In this document: in pieces, positions 11,190-20,045 of the stretch
How the letters are laid out: each line of letters starts with the position of its first letter
How positions within the stretch are numbered: position 1 is the first letter of the stretch
Assembly: GCF_002343915.1 (NCBI RefSeq)
Contig: NZ_NETK01000001.1
Location: 6,648,001-6,712,000 of the forward strand
Source of the DNA: Nannocystis exedens
Lineage (GTDB): Bacteria; Myxococcota_A; Polyangia; Nannocystales; Nannocystaceae
Reading direction: 5' to 3'
Length of the DNA stretch: 64,000 bases
Program-made: the position numbers and the translations under genes
Notes under the pieces: generated by a model
The model's input: the letters and a program-made list of their open reading frames with translations, nothing else
Databases searched by the model: none
Told to the model about the DNA's origin: nothing

Positions 11190-11830
11190 ATGGCTGAAGG
11201 GACAGGTCGTTCGCAGATCGAGGCGGCGGCGGTGAGCTGGCTGGAGAGACAGGCGTTCACGGGCCGGCGAACGAGGAGGCGGCGGAGTCGGCAGCGAGCT
11301 GGACTGAGGGACAGGCGTTCACGGGCCGGGGAGCGAGCGCCACGGCGGGGCGAGTTACAGGGGGAGCGGATCTCCTGTCGGCGAGAGTGAGGCGGGCGGC
11401 GGGGTGAGGGGCGAGTTGCTCGGGAGGGACAGGTTCTTCGAGGCGGGGAGCGAGCGCCACGGCGGGGGTGAGGGGCGAGCTGGTCGGAAGGACAGGTTCT
11501 CACGCGGCGGGGAGCGAGCGCCGCGGCGGGGTGAGGACGATCTGGTCGGAAGGGCAGGTGCTTTCGAGCTGGCAGCAAGCTGGGCGGTGGGGGGGTGAGG
11601 GGCGAGATGGCCGGAAGGGCAGGAGCTTTCGAGCCGGGGAGCAAGCGGGGCGGCGGGGTGCGGGTCGAGTTGCTCGGGAGGGGCAGGTGCTTTCGAGCTG
11701 GAGAGCGAGCGGGACGGCGGGGTGCGGGGCGAGCTGGCCGGAAGGGCAGGTGCCTTCGAGCCGGGGAGCGAGCGCGGGGGTGAGGGACAAGATGGCCGGA
11801 AGGACAGGTCTTCGTGGGCCTGAGGGGGAG
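11190..11830. repeat. 63-bp minisatellite, about 9-10 degenerate units
   Basis: The landmark (A/G)CAGG recurs at 11202, 11249, 11311, 11429, 11492, 11554, 11619, 11683, 11746 and 11804, so units are mostly 58-65 bases. Each unit carries one copy of the 14-bp dyad (for example CTGGTC-GGAA-GGACAGG, cores 11480 and 11494) followed by a G-rich body GGGGAGCGAGCG-CGGCGGGGTGAGG. The period is irregular and often not a multiple of three, which argues against coding. Confidence 0.85.
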
Positions 11831-12012
11831 AAGCGAGGTGGCGAGCGTGGGCGGCGAGCGATCCGGAGCGGCAGCTCGGGCGCGAGGGAGGGCGCGGTGC
11901 CTGGACGTGGGCGGCCGTCGGCCGGCTGGCGGGACCCCGCGGTGAGGGAGCGGACGAGGGGGGAGCGCGTCGGGGTGCGCGGCGGGGGAGAATTTGTGAA
12001 AGGATGCGGGCC

Positions 12013-12441
12013 GTGGATCCGCATCGACTGTTCACAATCCTCAATAGCGCGGCGCTGGCCGGGTGGGTGCTCTTGTGGCTGGCGCCGCGCGCTCGCGTGA
12101 CGCAGCGGCTGGTGTACAGCGGGCTGTTCTCGCTGCTGCTCGCGGCGGTTTACATCGCGATCCTGGTCCCGCACCTCGAGCTCGACGCGTTCCGCGACGG
12201 CAACTCGCTCGAAGGGGTGCTGCGCCAGTTCCAGAAGCCGTGGTTCATGCTCGCGGGGTGGGTGCATTACCTGGCGTTCGACCTGTGGATCGGGGCGTGG
12301 ATCGGCCGTGACGCGGCGGCGCGCGGCGCTTCGCGCTGGCTGGTGGTGCCGTGCCAGGTGCTGACGCTGCTGCTCGGACCGGTCGGGCTGTTGCTGTACG
12401 TGGCGCTGGTGCGCCGGGCGTTGCCGTCCGGCCGCCCGTGA
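12013..12441 (+). CDS. ABA4-like (DUF4281) integral membrane protein
   Basis: About 142 residues with four hydrophobic segments (LFTILNSAALAGWVLLWLA, LVYSGLFSLLLAAVYIAIL, PWFMLAGWVHYLAFDLWIG, LTLLLGPVGLLLYVALV). The motif HYLAFDLWIGAWIGRDA matches what I remember of the ABA4-like family, related to the plant neoxanthin-synthesis factor; bacterial members are uncharacterised. I place the start at GTG 12013 because AAAGGA lies eight bases upstream; the in-frame ATG at 12004 would overlap that ribosome-binding site. Just after the stop is a short GCCGG/CCGGC hairpin followed by TTT. A carotenoid link is possible given the lycopene cyclase 22 kb away, but that is inference. Confidence 0.8.
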   Translation: MDPHRLFTILNSAALAGWVLLWLAPRARVTQRLVYSGLFSLLLAAVYIAILVPHLELDAFRDGNSLEGVLRQFQKPWFMLAGWVHYLAFDLWIGAWIGRDAAARGASRWLVVPCQVLTLLLGPVGLLLYVALVRRALPSGRP

Positions 12442-12529
12442 GCCGGCTCCGGCCGGCGTTTGTGGCCCGTACGAGCGGGTGCGCGAAACCGCGTGAGGCC
12501 GGCCCACGACTCGTCGCTGGCGGCGCGAG

Positions 12530-12690
12530 ATCTGGCGAGAGCGGGCGGCTCGCGGGCGAGGGCGCGTCGGCGCGGACTTGGCGAGAGTGGGCGGCTCGCG
12601 GGCGAGGGCGCGGCGACGTGGGTCCGCGGCGCGGGGCTGGCGAGGGTGAGCGGGCCCGCGAGCGGGGACGCGTCGGGTCGGGCCCGCGGC
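12530..12690. repeat. Degenerate ~46-58-bp direct repeat, 3 units
   Basis: The phrase TGGCGAG(A/G)G..GGGCGGCTCGCGGG recurs at about 12533, 12579 and 12638 between the ABA4-like gene and the following lipoprotein gene. It is non-coding by position. The downstream gene's promoter must be in or beside it. Confidence 0.5.
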
Positions 12691-12708
12691 GCTTATGATC
12701 GCCCAAAC

Positions 12709-14823
12709 ATGAAGCACTCGCGGCTATCGATCTCCTGTTCGTGTCTCGCGTCGCTGGCGGCGCTGACGGTGCTGGCCTGCGGCGACGCCGGGTCGGCGAC
12801 GACCGACGACGCCGGCTCGACCGGGACGGCGACGACGACCGAGGCGGCGACGACCGACGAGACGCCGACGACGACTTCGGGGACGACGACGACGGACGCG
12901 AGCACGACGAGCGAGGACCCGACCACGGGCGAGCCGTTGCCGCCGGCGGAGGTGCCCGAGGGCTGCAACCCGATCGCGTACGCGGCCGACTGCATGCTGC
13001 CGTACCCGTCGGACTTCTTCCTGGTCGAGGACGCGGGGCTGCCGAACGGCGTGCGGGTGGCGCTGACGGAGCAGGCTGTCCCCAAGACCATGATGGGCGT
13101 GGCGATCGACAACCTGCAGTCGCACCCGGCCGACGGGTTCTCGCATCACATGCCGATCCTGGCGCTGTTCCCGGAGGGCATCGACACGCAGAACCTGACG
13201 TTCCACACCGACGGCGGCGACGCGACGCTGGCGGCGACGAGCCCGACGCTGCTGCTCGAGGCGGACAGCGGCGAGCTGGTGCCGCACTGGGTCGAGCTCG
13301 ACGCGATGACGGCCGACCCGACGCGGCAGGCGCTGATCGTGCGGCCGTTCGTGCGGCTGAAGGACAGCACGCGCTACATCGTGGCGTTCCAGGGGCTGGT
13401 GGCGGCCGACGGGACGGCCGTGGCGCCGCCGCTGGGCTTTTCGCACGTGCTGCAGGGCGACGTCGCGGGGCACCCGGTGCTGGAGCCGCTGGCGCAGCGC
13501 TACGAGGAGCAGATCTTCCCGGCGCTCGAGCAGGCCGGAGTGAGCCGCGCGGGGCTGCAGCTGGCGTGGGACTTCACGACGGCCTCGGAGGCGCGCAACA
13601 CGGACGACCTGGCGGCGATCCGCGAGGACGTGATCGCGACGCTGGGGCAGAGCGGGCCGGCGGTCGAGTTCGACAGCGTGATCCCCGACTACAGCGAGGA
13701 GTTCGCGCTGCGGGTCGAGGGCAAGATCGAGGTGCCGCTGTACCTCGAGGCGGACGAGCCGATGGCGCGGATCCACCGCGGACCCGACGGCAAGCCGGCG
13801 GCCAACGGGACGACCTGGGTGCCGTTCACGCTGCAGGTGCCGAAGTCGGTGTACCCGCTCGACGCCGACTTCGAGCCGGCGCGCATCATCCAGTACGGCC
13901 ACGGGTTCTTCGGCGAGCGCGAGGAGATCAACTGGAGCGCGATGCGGGCGTTCTCGACCGAGCGCAAGTTCATCATGGTCGCGACCGAGTGGGCCGGGAT
14001 GGCGCTCGAGGATCAGGGCGCGGTGGTCGAGGCGATCTTCGACGACCCGTCGAACGTGTTCCTGTTCACCGACCGCCTCCACCAGGGCTTCGCCAACCAG
14101 CTCGCGCTGTCGTACGCGATCCAGACGACCCTCGCGGCCAGCGACGAGCTCAAGGCGTTCGACAAGCTGCTGTACGCGCCGGACGAGGTCTACTGGTACG
14201 GCATCTCGCAGGGCTCGATCTTCGGCCTGACGTTCATGGCGCTGTCGCCGGTGGTCGAGAAGGCGGTGCTCGACGTCGGCGGGGGGCCCTACTCGCTGAT
14301 GATGACGCGCTCGGGCTCGTTCTCGATGCTGTTCGACATCGTCAAGGTGGTGATCGGCGACCAGCCGCTGGCGATCCAGAAGTTCATCGCCCTGTCGCAG
14401 CACACCTGGGACCGCGTCGACCCGCTGACCTACGCGCCGCGCGTGCTGCAGCAGCCGTACGACGACAGCCCGGAGCGCAAGATCCTGTTCTCGTACGGGG
14501 TCGGCGACCACTCGGTCAACAACCTCGCCAGCCACCTGCTGCTGCGCGCGACCGGGATCGAGCTGCTCGACCCGCCGGCCCAGGCGGTCTACGGCCTGCA
14601 GACCACACCCTCGCCGGCAGCGGGCTCGGCCGGGGTGCCCGTCGACTTCCACGTGCCGGAGCTGCCGGGCATCGAGGCCGAGATCCCGCCGGCGCCGGCC
14701 GACGAGCACAACGTCCACGAGCTGGTGCGCCGCAACCCGAAGATCCGCGAGCAGATCGACATGTTCCTCCGGCCAGGTGGGAAGATCGAGAACTTCTGCG
14801 ACGGCGCCTGCGACCCCGAGTGA
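12709..14823 (+). CDS. Lipoprotein alpha/beta-hydrolase, lipase-like
   Basis: 704 residues from ATG 12709. Signal peptide with lipobox (LAALTVLAC, Cys ~20), then a Thr/Asp/Glu-rich linker to about residue 80. The mature part begins GCNPIAYAADCMLPYPSDFF, which recalls the N-terminal domain of the bacterial virulence-factor lipase family. A nucleophile-elbow pattern GISQGS is seen in the second half (DNA ~14200), followed by a DxGGGP segment and a His late (GVGDHSVNN). The predicted role is an outer-membrane-anchored esterase or lipase; the substrate is unknown. The longer upstream reading frame lacks a signal sequence and is rejected. A weak 14-bp dyad (14761/14775) lies near the 3' end. Confident as a gene, moderate as a hydrolase. 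Confidence 0.8.
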   Translation: MKHSRLSISCSCLASLAALTVLACGDAGSATTDDAGSTGTATTTEAATTDETPTTTSGTTTTDASTTSEDPTTGEPLPPAEVPEGCNPIAYAADCMLPYPSDFFLVEDAGLPNGVRVALTEQAVPKTMMGVAIDNLQSHPADGFSHHMPILALFPEGIDTQNLTFHTDGGDATLAATSPTLLLEADSGELVPHWVELDAMTADPTRQALIVRPFVRLKDSTRYIVAFQGLVAADGTAVAPPLGFSHVLQGDVAGHPVLEPLAQRYEEQIFPALEQAGVSRAGLQLAWDFTTASEARNTDDLAAIREDVIATLGQSGPAVEFDSVIPDYSEEFALRVEGKIEVPLYLEADEPMARIHRGPDGKPAANGTTWVPFTLQVPKSVYPLDADFEPARIIQYGHGFFGEREEINWSAMRAFSTERKFIMVATEWAGMALEDQGAVVEAIFDDPSNVFLFTDRLHQGFANQLALSYAIQTTLAASDELKAFDKLLYAPDEVYWYGISQGSIFGLTFMALSPVVEKAVLDVGGGPYSLMMTRSGSFSMLFDIVKVVIGDQPLAIQKFIALSQHTWDRVDPLTYAPRVLQQPYDDSPERKILFSYGVGDHSVNNLASHLLLRATGIELLDPPAQAVYGLQTTPSPAAGSAGVPVDFHVPELPGIEAEIPPAPADEHNVHELVRRNPKIREQIDMFLRPGGKIENFCDGACDPE

Positions 14824-14972
14824 ACGGCGGCGCGGGCGCGCGGCTCGAAGGCGCGCGCGGGCTCGGCGATCGCCCGAGTACGCACCTGTGCGGCGAGGGG
14901 CCCCGAATTGCGGGACAGTGACGCGGCCGCGTTCCCGCCGCGGGACCGGCTCGGTAGGCTGGAGGGGCCAGG

Positions 14973-17876
14973 GTGGATCCGGCGGCGACAAGCGACCCCA
15001 GCGAAGCCCCGACGCGGCACGAGGCCGGGCCGCCGCCGCGGGACGTCGGGGCGCCGCAGCCGTTCCGCATCGACCGCTACACGGTGATCCGTCAGCTCGG
15101 CGTCGGCGGGATGGGGGCGGTCTACCTGGCCTACGACGAGGAGCTCGACCGCTGCGTCGCGCTCAAGTGGATGCACGCCGGCGAGAACGAGGGCTCGTTC
15201 GGGCGGGCGCGGATGCTGCGCGAGGCGCAGGCGCTGGCCAAGCTGTCGCACCCGAACGTGGTCCAGGTGTACGCGGTCGGCAAGGCGGACGACCGGGTGT
15301 TCCTCGCCATGGAGTTCTTCGACGGCCTGACCTTGAGGACATGGCAGAAGCGGCAGGCGAGGACGTGGCGCGAGGTCCTGGCGGCCTACGTGCAGGCCGG
15401 CCGCGGGCTGGCGGCGGCGCACGCGGCCGGGCTGGTCCACCGCGACTTCAAGCCCGACAACGCGATGATCGACGCGAGCGGCCGGGTCTGCGTGGTCGAC
15501 TTCGGGATCGCCCGCGTGCCGGCGCAGGACGGCGACGAGGTTCGCGGGCCGCCGCGGCTGCCGCAGACGCTGACCGACTCGGCGCGGCTGTTCGCGTCGG
15601 ACGCGTCGGCGCTGTCGGGGCCGCTGACCGAGGCGGGGACGCTGCTCGGCACGCCGGCCTACATGGCGCCGGAGCAGATGATGCGCGCGCCGGCCGACGC
15701 CCGCTCGGACCAGTTCGGGTTCTGCGTGTCGCTGTGGGAGGGGTTGTACGGGGCGCGCCCGTTCGTCGGCCGGCGGGTCGAGGAGCTGGCGCCGCAGGTG
15801 TTCGCCGGCGAGCTGCGGGCGCCGCGAGGATCGGTGCCCGCGGCGATCGCGGCGGTGCTGCGCCGCGGGCTGTCGCTCGACCCCGACGCCCGCTTCCCCG
15901 ACATGACGGCGCTGCTGGCCGCGCTGACCGAGGCGGCCCAGCGCGGCCGGCGGCGGCTCGTCGCCGCCGGGGCGCTGGCGGCGATCGCGATGGCGGCTGG
16001 CTTCGGGTACATGGCGGCAAGGACAGGTCCGGAGGGACCGGCGGCGCAGTGCCGCGCCGCCGCGGCGCTGGTCTCGGGCTGGGACGAGGACGGGCGGGCG
16101 GCCGCGCGGGCGGCGGTGCTGGCGACCGCGGCCCCGTTCGCCGCCGACGCGTGGGCGGCCGCGGCCCACCGGCTCGACGTGTACGCGGGTGAACTTCAGG
16201 ACATGACCGAGCGGGCATGTCTCATGCGCCACGCGGGCGGGCTGGCGCCGGAGGTCCAGGCGCTGCACGAGGGCTGCCTCGAGCGCCGGCGGGCCGAGCT
16301 GCGGGCGCTGGCGGGGGTGCTGCAGGCGGCCGACGTCGAGGCGGTGCGCGGGGCGGCGCAGGCGGCGGCCGGGCTGACGCCGCTGGCGCGCTGCGCCGAC
16401 CTGGCGGCGCTGCGGGCCGAAGCCGAGCGGGTGCCGCCGCCGCGCGAGCCGGCCGAGGTCGAGGCGGTGGCGGCGCTGCGCGACCGGCTGGCGGCGGCCA
16501 AGGCGGAGCACGACGCCGGTCGCTTCGCCACCGCCCGCGACGCGGCCCGCGCCTGCGTCGAGGCGGCGGAGGCGATCGGCTACGCGCCGGCGCTGGCCGA
16601 GGCGCTGGTCCGCCACGGGACGGCGCAGGCGGCCTCCGGCGCGTACGTCGAGGCGCGCACGACCCTGCGGCGGGCCTTCTCGGTGGCCGAGGCGGCCGGC
16701 CACGACGAGGTCGCGGCGGCGGCGGCGACCCAGCTCAGCCACGTCAACGGAGTGCGCCTGCGCGAACCGGCCGAGGCGCTGCTGTGGAGCGAGGTCGCCG
16801 ACGCCAAGCTGCGCCGGCTCGGCGACCCGCCGACGCCGCGGCTGGCCCAGCTCGCGGCGCTCGGTTTGACCCTCGCCGCCGCCGACCGCCTGGTCGAGGC
16901 GGCCGAGGTGCAGACGCGGGCGCTGGCGCTGGCCGAGTCGCGGCGGCGCGAGGCGCCGCTCGACTACGTGCGCGCCGCCAACGCCCTGGCCGCCTCGCGC
17001 ATGGACCAGAACCGCCTCGACGAGGCCGAGGCGCTGCTGCGCGAGTCGCTGGCGCTGCGCCAGCAGGTGCTCGGGCAGCACCACCCGGACGTCGCGGTGG
17101 TGCTGCACAACCTCGGCCGGGTGGGGGTGATGCGGCTCGACAACGAGGCGGCGCTCGAGCACTTCCGCCGGGCCCTGGCGATCCGCGAGCGCAGCCTCGG
17201 CCCCGGTCACCCGGGGGTGGCGGAGACGCTCGGCGGCCTGGCGGTGGCGGCGTGCCAGGCCGGCCGCGACGCCGAGTGCCTGGCGCTGAACCGGCGCGCG
17301 CTGACGCTGGCCGAGGAGGCCCACGGACCGGCCGACATGGCGCTGCTGAACCCGCTGTGCAACCTCGCGCTCGAGCTGGCCACGCACGGCGAGTTCGCGG
17401 CGGCCGAGGGCCACCTGCGCCGCGCCGAGGCGATCGTGCAGGCGCACGGCGAGCAGGCCAGCGGCGACGCGTCGTGGGTGTTCTACAACCTCGGGCTGGT
17501 GATGCAGCTGCACGAGCGCCCGGCCGAGGCGATAGGTCCGCTGCAGCAGGCGCTGGCGATCCGCGAGCGGGTGTTCGGGCCGGAGCACGTCGAGGTCGGG
17601 TTCGCGGCGAACCTGCTCGGCGAGGCGCTGACGGCCGTCGGCCGCCAGGCCGAGGCCGCCCCCCTGCTCGCCCGCGGCCGCGCGATCGTGGCGGCGAACC
17701 CGTCCGCCGGGCTCGAGATCGTCCAGGACCACCTCGCGGCCGCGAGCCTCCGCTGGCGCCGCGATCGCGCCGCCGGCCGCGCTCAGGCCCGCGCCGCCGC
17801 CGACGGCCTGCCGCTCCACGACCCGGCCGAGGCGCGGCGGCGCATCGACGCCTGGCTGGCGGAGCACCCAGACTGA
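14973..17876 (+). CDS. Ser/Thr protein kinase with membrane helix and TPR sensor half
   Basis: 967 residues from GTG 14973, with GGAGGGG about eight bases upstream. Kinase domain ~35-310: glycine loop LGVGGMGAVY (42-51), catalytic Lys in VALKW (65), HRDFKPDN (156-163), DFG (177-179), and MAPEQM for the APE motif. A membrane helix at about 325-345 (AAGALAAIAMAAGFGYMAA) is followed by about 600 helical residues with clear TPRs (AEALLRESLALRQQVLG, ALEHFRRALAIRERSLG and similar). This is the classic myxobacterial Hanks-kinase layout with the TPR region predicted outside or in the periplasm. Three 14-bp dyads fall in the coding sequence (15327-15355, 16025/16039, 16203/16217). It faces the GT87-like gene across a six-unit array. 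Confidence 0.95.
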   Translation: MDPAATSDPSEAPTRHEAGPPPRDVGAPQPFRIDRYTVIRQLGVGGMGAVYLAYDEELDRCVALKWMHAGENEGSFGRARMLREAQALAKLSHPNVVQVYAVGKADDRVFLAMEFFDGLTLRTWQKRQARTWREVLAAYVQAGRGLAAAHAAGLVHRDFKPDNAMIDASGRVCVVDFGIARVPAQDGDEVRGPPRLPQTLTDSARLFASDASALSGPLTEAGTLLGTPAYMAPEQMMRAPADARSDQFGFCVSLWEGLYGARPFVGRRVEELAPQVFAGELRAPRGSVPAAIAAVLRRGLSLDPDARFPDMTALLAALTEAAQRGRRRLVAAGALAAIAMAAGFGYMAARTGPEGPAAQCRAAAALVSGWDEDGRAAARAAVLATAAPFAADAWAAAAHRLDVYAGELQDMTERACLMRHAGGLAPEVQALHEGCLERRRAELRALAGVLQAADVEAVRGAAQAAAGLTPLARCADLAALRAEAERVPPPREPAEVEAVAALRDRLAAAKAEHDAGRFATARDAARACVEAAEAIGYAPALAEALVRHGTAQAASGAYVEARTTLRRAFSVAEAAGHDEVAAAAATQLSHVNGVRLREPAEALLWSEVADAKLRRLGDPPTPRLAQLAALGLTLAAADRLVEAAEVQTRALALAESRRREAPLDYVRAANALAASRMDQNRLDEAEALLRESLALRQQVLGQHHPDVAVVLHNLGRVGVMRLDNEAALEHFRRALAIRERSLGPGHPGVAETLGGLAVAACQAGRDAECLALNRRALTLAEEAHGPADMALLNPLCNLALELATHGEFAAAEGHLRRAEAIVQAHGEQASGDASWVFYNLGLVMQLHERPAEAIGPLQQALAIRERVFGPEHVEVGFAANLLGEALTAVGRQAEAAPLLARGRAIVAANPSAGLEIVQDHLAAASLRWRRDRAAGRAQARAAADGLPLHDPAEARRRIDAWLAEHPD
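15324..15358. repeat. 14-bp phased array inside kinase gene, 3 units
   Basis: CTG, ATG and AGG cores at 15327, 15341 and 15355. It encodes LTLRTWQKRQA, between the beta-sheet lobe and the helix before the catalytic loop. Confidence 0.6.
16018..16044. repeat. 14-bp dyad inside kinase gene
   Basis: GGACAGGTCC-GGAG-GGACCGG with cores at 16025 and 16039. It encodes ARTGPEGPA immediately after the membrane helix, a juxtamembrane linker. Confidence 0.65.
16197..16234. repeat. 14-bp phased array inside kinase gene, 2-3 units
   Basis: ATG cores at 16203 and 16217, with a degenerate ACG at 16231 in register (CATGACC-GAGC-GGGCATG). Confidence 0.65.
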
Positions 17877-17877
17877 T

Positions 17878-17958
17878 CGGACATGCCCTCGAGAGCATGT
17901 TTCAAGGAGAATGCCCTGAGGAACATGTTCCTTCAGGCATGGCCTCGAGGGCATACAC
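17878..17958. repeat. 14-bp phased CATG array, 6 units, convergent gap
   Basis: Cores at 17883, 17897, 17911, 17925, 17939 and 17953 (the last ATA), all exactly 14 apart. It starts two bases after the kinase stop and lies between convergent genes. Dyads such as CATGCCC-TCGA-GAGCATG could form alternative stem-loops in transcripts from either side. No T-tract is present, so intrinsic termination is not shown. Confidence 0.9.
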
Positions 17959-18042
17959 CACGAAGCGCGGCGGGCGGCGGGCGGGCGCCCGCGCGGCGGG
18001 GCCGCGGGGCATGGGCGCGACCGCTCGGACGTGGCCGAACGG

Positions 18043-19680
18043 TCACGTGCGGCGGCCGGGCAGGGCCAGCCACAGGGCGACCGCGTAGACGAGGGCCTGC
18101 ACGAGCAGGGCGACGACGGCGGCCGGCTGCGAGGGCGAGGGGATCGCGATCATGATGGCGATCCACACGACGACGACCCACGCGACCTCGCGGCGGCGCT
18201 CGGCCGCGGCGGCGCGGAAGGCGAGGGCCCAGACCAGGGGGATCAGCGCCTCGGGCGGGGCGAACGGGCTGCGCAGGGCGCCGAGGGCGAGCAGGCCGAA
18301 CCACTCGCCGAGCATGACGGCGCGGCCGTGGGTGGTGGTCGGCGCGGGACGGCGCCAGCCCGACGCCAGGGCGACGACGAACAGGCCGAGGGTGTAGTCC
18401 CACGCGAGCTCGCGCCCGAGCGCCCACGCGTCGGCCTCGGAGCCGCCCCAGCCGGCCAGCCGCGCCTTGAACGGCAGGCCGAACACGCCGAGGTTGGACA
18501 TCGTCGGCAGCGGCTGGCTGAGGAAGGCGAAGGTCTCGCCGCTGGCGAGGCGCGGCAGGTGGTAGCCGAGGAAGTCGTCGAACGGGCGGGCGCCGAACAG
18601 CAGCAGGGCGAGCGCGGCCCAGAGGCCGGCGAACAGCGCGGTCCAGGCGGCGGCGGCGAACCGGCGCGAGGCCAGCAGCCACACGCCGAGGATGCCGGGG
18701 AAGATCTTGGCGCTGATCGTGAACGCCAGCAGGGCCGCGCCGCGGCGCGTGTGGCCCTGGACCAGCCACAGCATCGCCAGCGCCGACAGGCCCATCGCCA
18801 TCACCTGGAAATTGCCGAAGTAGGCGGTGATGAGCAGCGGCGGCGACAGGCCGATGGCGAGCGTCAAGAGTTGGGCCCGCCGCTCGGCCTCGCCGCCGAG
18901 CCAGCGCGCGAGCGCGAGGCTGGCGGCGAGGAGCACCGCGGCGGTCAGCGCGAACCACAGCGCGCGGATCGCCATGAACTGGTCGGTCAGCGCCAGCATC
19001 AGCCGCGGCAGCGGCAGGAACTGCGGCGGGTACTCGTAGGTGTCCATCGTCAGCGGGCCGATGTCGATCACCGGCGGCAGCTCGGGCCCGGGGTCCTGCA
19101 GCTCGAAGCCGTAGCGGTCGTCGTAGATGTTGGCGTCGCCGCGGCGCGCCAGCTCGGCGCCGTGCACGTAGCTGGTCAGGCACGAGTGGCGCGCCATGAA
19201 CTCGGCCGGCGCCAGCGCGCCCCAGCGCTGGGCCGGGTCGGCCATGAACACGCTCATGCGCCCGAACTGCAGCAGCGCCAGCACGGCGAGCAGGCCCCAC
19301 AGCGCCGCGGTCACGCGTCCGCGCGGCAGCGGAGCGCGGGTGGCCGCCAGGGGCAGGCCGGCCGCGGTCAGGCCGCCGGCGATCGCGGCGGTCGCCAGCG
19401 ACGACAGCGGCGCGCCGGTGGCGAGCAACAGGAGGCCGCCCGCGAGCCCGGCGGCGAGCCAGGCGACGAGCGGGTGGACGGCGCCGCGCACGAGGGCGAC
19501 GGCCCACGCGAGGGCGACGGCCAAGAGGGTGGCCAGCGTGACCGGCAGGGCGGCGTGCGGTTCACCTGTCCAGGAGGACAGCAGCAGCACGAGCCCCTGG
19601 ACGGCGATCGGCGCGACCATCAGCAGCATGGCCCCGCCCACCCACAGGCGCGGGCGCGAGACCGGTTCAGAGGACGGCAT
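18043..19680 (-). CDS. GT87-like (DUF2029) polytopic glycosyltransferase
   Basis: 545 residues from ATG 19680 (MPSSEPVSRPRLWVGG). There are about ten hydrophobic helices and the hallmark loop features of DUF2029/GT87 enzymes: an early lumenal loop with SYVHGAELARRGDANIYDD, then YEYPPQFLPLPRL, then AYFGNFQVMAMGL and ISAKIFPG. Family members are integral membrane transferases using polyprenol-phosphate sugars, for example mannosyltransferases of cell-envelope glycans; the sugar and acceptor here cannot be told. The ORF extends 23 codons upstream without a better ribosome-binding site, so the start is uncertain. It is convergent with the kinase gene. A 14-bp dyad (19566/19580) lies near the 5' end of the gene. 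Confidence 0.85.
   Translation of the reverse strand: MPSSEPVSRPRLWVGGAMLLMVAPIAVQGLVLLLSSWTGEPHAALPVTLATLLAVALAWAVALVRGAVHPLVAWLAAGLAGGLLLLATGAPLSSLATAAIAGGLTAAGLPLAATRAPLPRGRVTAALWGLLAVLALLQFGRMSVFMADPAQRWGALAPAEFMARHSCLTSYVHGAELARRGDANIYDDRYGFELQDPGPELPPVIDIGPLTMDTYEYPPQFLPLPRLMLALTDQFMAIRALWFALTAAVLLAASLALARWLGGEAERRAQLLTLAIGLSPPLLITAYFGNFQVMAMGLSALAMLWLVQGHTRRGAALLAFTISAKIFPGILGVWLLASRRFAAAAWTALFAGLWAALALLLFGARPFDDFLGYHLPRLASGETFAFLSQPLPTMSNLGVFGLPFKARLAGWGGSEADAWALGRELAWDYTLGLFVVALASGWRRPAPTTTHGRAVMLGEWFGLLALGALRSPFAPPEALIPLVWALAFRAAAAERRREVAWVVVVWIAIMIAIPSPSQPAAVVALLVQALVYAVALWLALPGRRT
19562..19584. repeat. 14-bp dyad inside GT87-like gene
   Basis: CCTGTCC-AGGA-GGACAGC with cores at 19566 and 19580. 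It falls between the first and second predicted membrane helices (SSWTGEPHA on the minus strand), a loop. Confidence 0.65.
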
Positions 19681-19903
19681 GGCGAGGGTGTACCCAAAAA
19701 CCTCGCGCCGGTTCAGGCGTCGACCGCCACCTGCGGCGCCCGGCCGCACGCGGGCGGTGCCGCGCTGTGAGCCTGGTCGCGGAGATGCGGCGAACCGTCA
19801 CCCCGCCGCGACGGCGCGAGCGAGTCCGCGAGCGGGTGCGGCCGAACGACCCCCGGGGCGCGCGGGCGAGGGGTCTCCGGGGGCCATGAGGGAGGTGGCG
19901 ATT

Positions 19904-20045
19904 CGAACATGCGGAAGCCGACATGTGTGATCGAGCATGTCCTTTTAGACATGTCCCAAAAATCATTCGCGGCCGCCGGTCCGCGCGGCCGATCGAGATG
20001 TCCTTGCGAGCATGCCCGAGCGGGCATGTCGAAAAAGACAGATTC
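19904..20045. repeat. 14-bp phased CATG arrays, two blocks of 4-5 units
   Basis: Block one has cores at 19909, 19923, 19937, 19951 and a degenerate 19965. Block two has cores at 19998, 20012, 20026 and 20040. Spacing within each block is exactly 14; the blocks are 33 bases apart and out of phase. Block two runs into the stop codon of the histidine kinase gene (20044), so the array forms its 3' end and lies upstream of the GT87-like gene. Confidence 0.9.

Larger units (their letters stand above)
10905..12012. other. Divergent intergenic region, 1.1 kb, minisatellite-filled
   Basis: Lies between the start of the giant gene (minus) and the ABA4-like gene (plus). Open frames here are Arg/Pro/Ser-rich products of the repeat and GC bias, and I accept none. 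It contains a single palindromic dyad at 11067/11081 and the 63-bp minisatellite. Both flanking promoters must be in or next to it, but no clear -10/-35 is visible. Confidence 0.65.

Noticed and set aside
11355..12044. Minus-strand Pro/Ser/Arg ORFs across the 63-bp minisatellite
   Set aside because: Unit length is irregular and not a multiple of three, peptides change frame between units, and there is no start signal.
14589..17954. Minus-strand ORF of about 1,120 codons opposite the kinase
   Set aside because: The plus strand encodes an unmistakable kinase-TPR protein; the antisense frame is Arg/His-rich with no domain.
17878..17958. CRISPR array
   Set aside because: The regular units are 10-bp palindromes with 4-bp spacers, far too short for repeats and spacers, and no cas genes are present.
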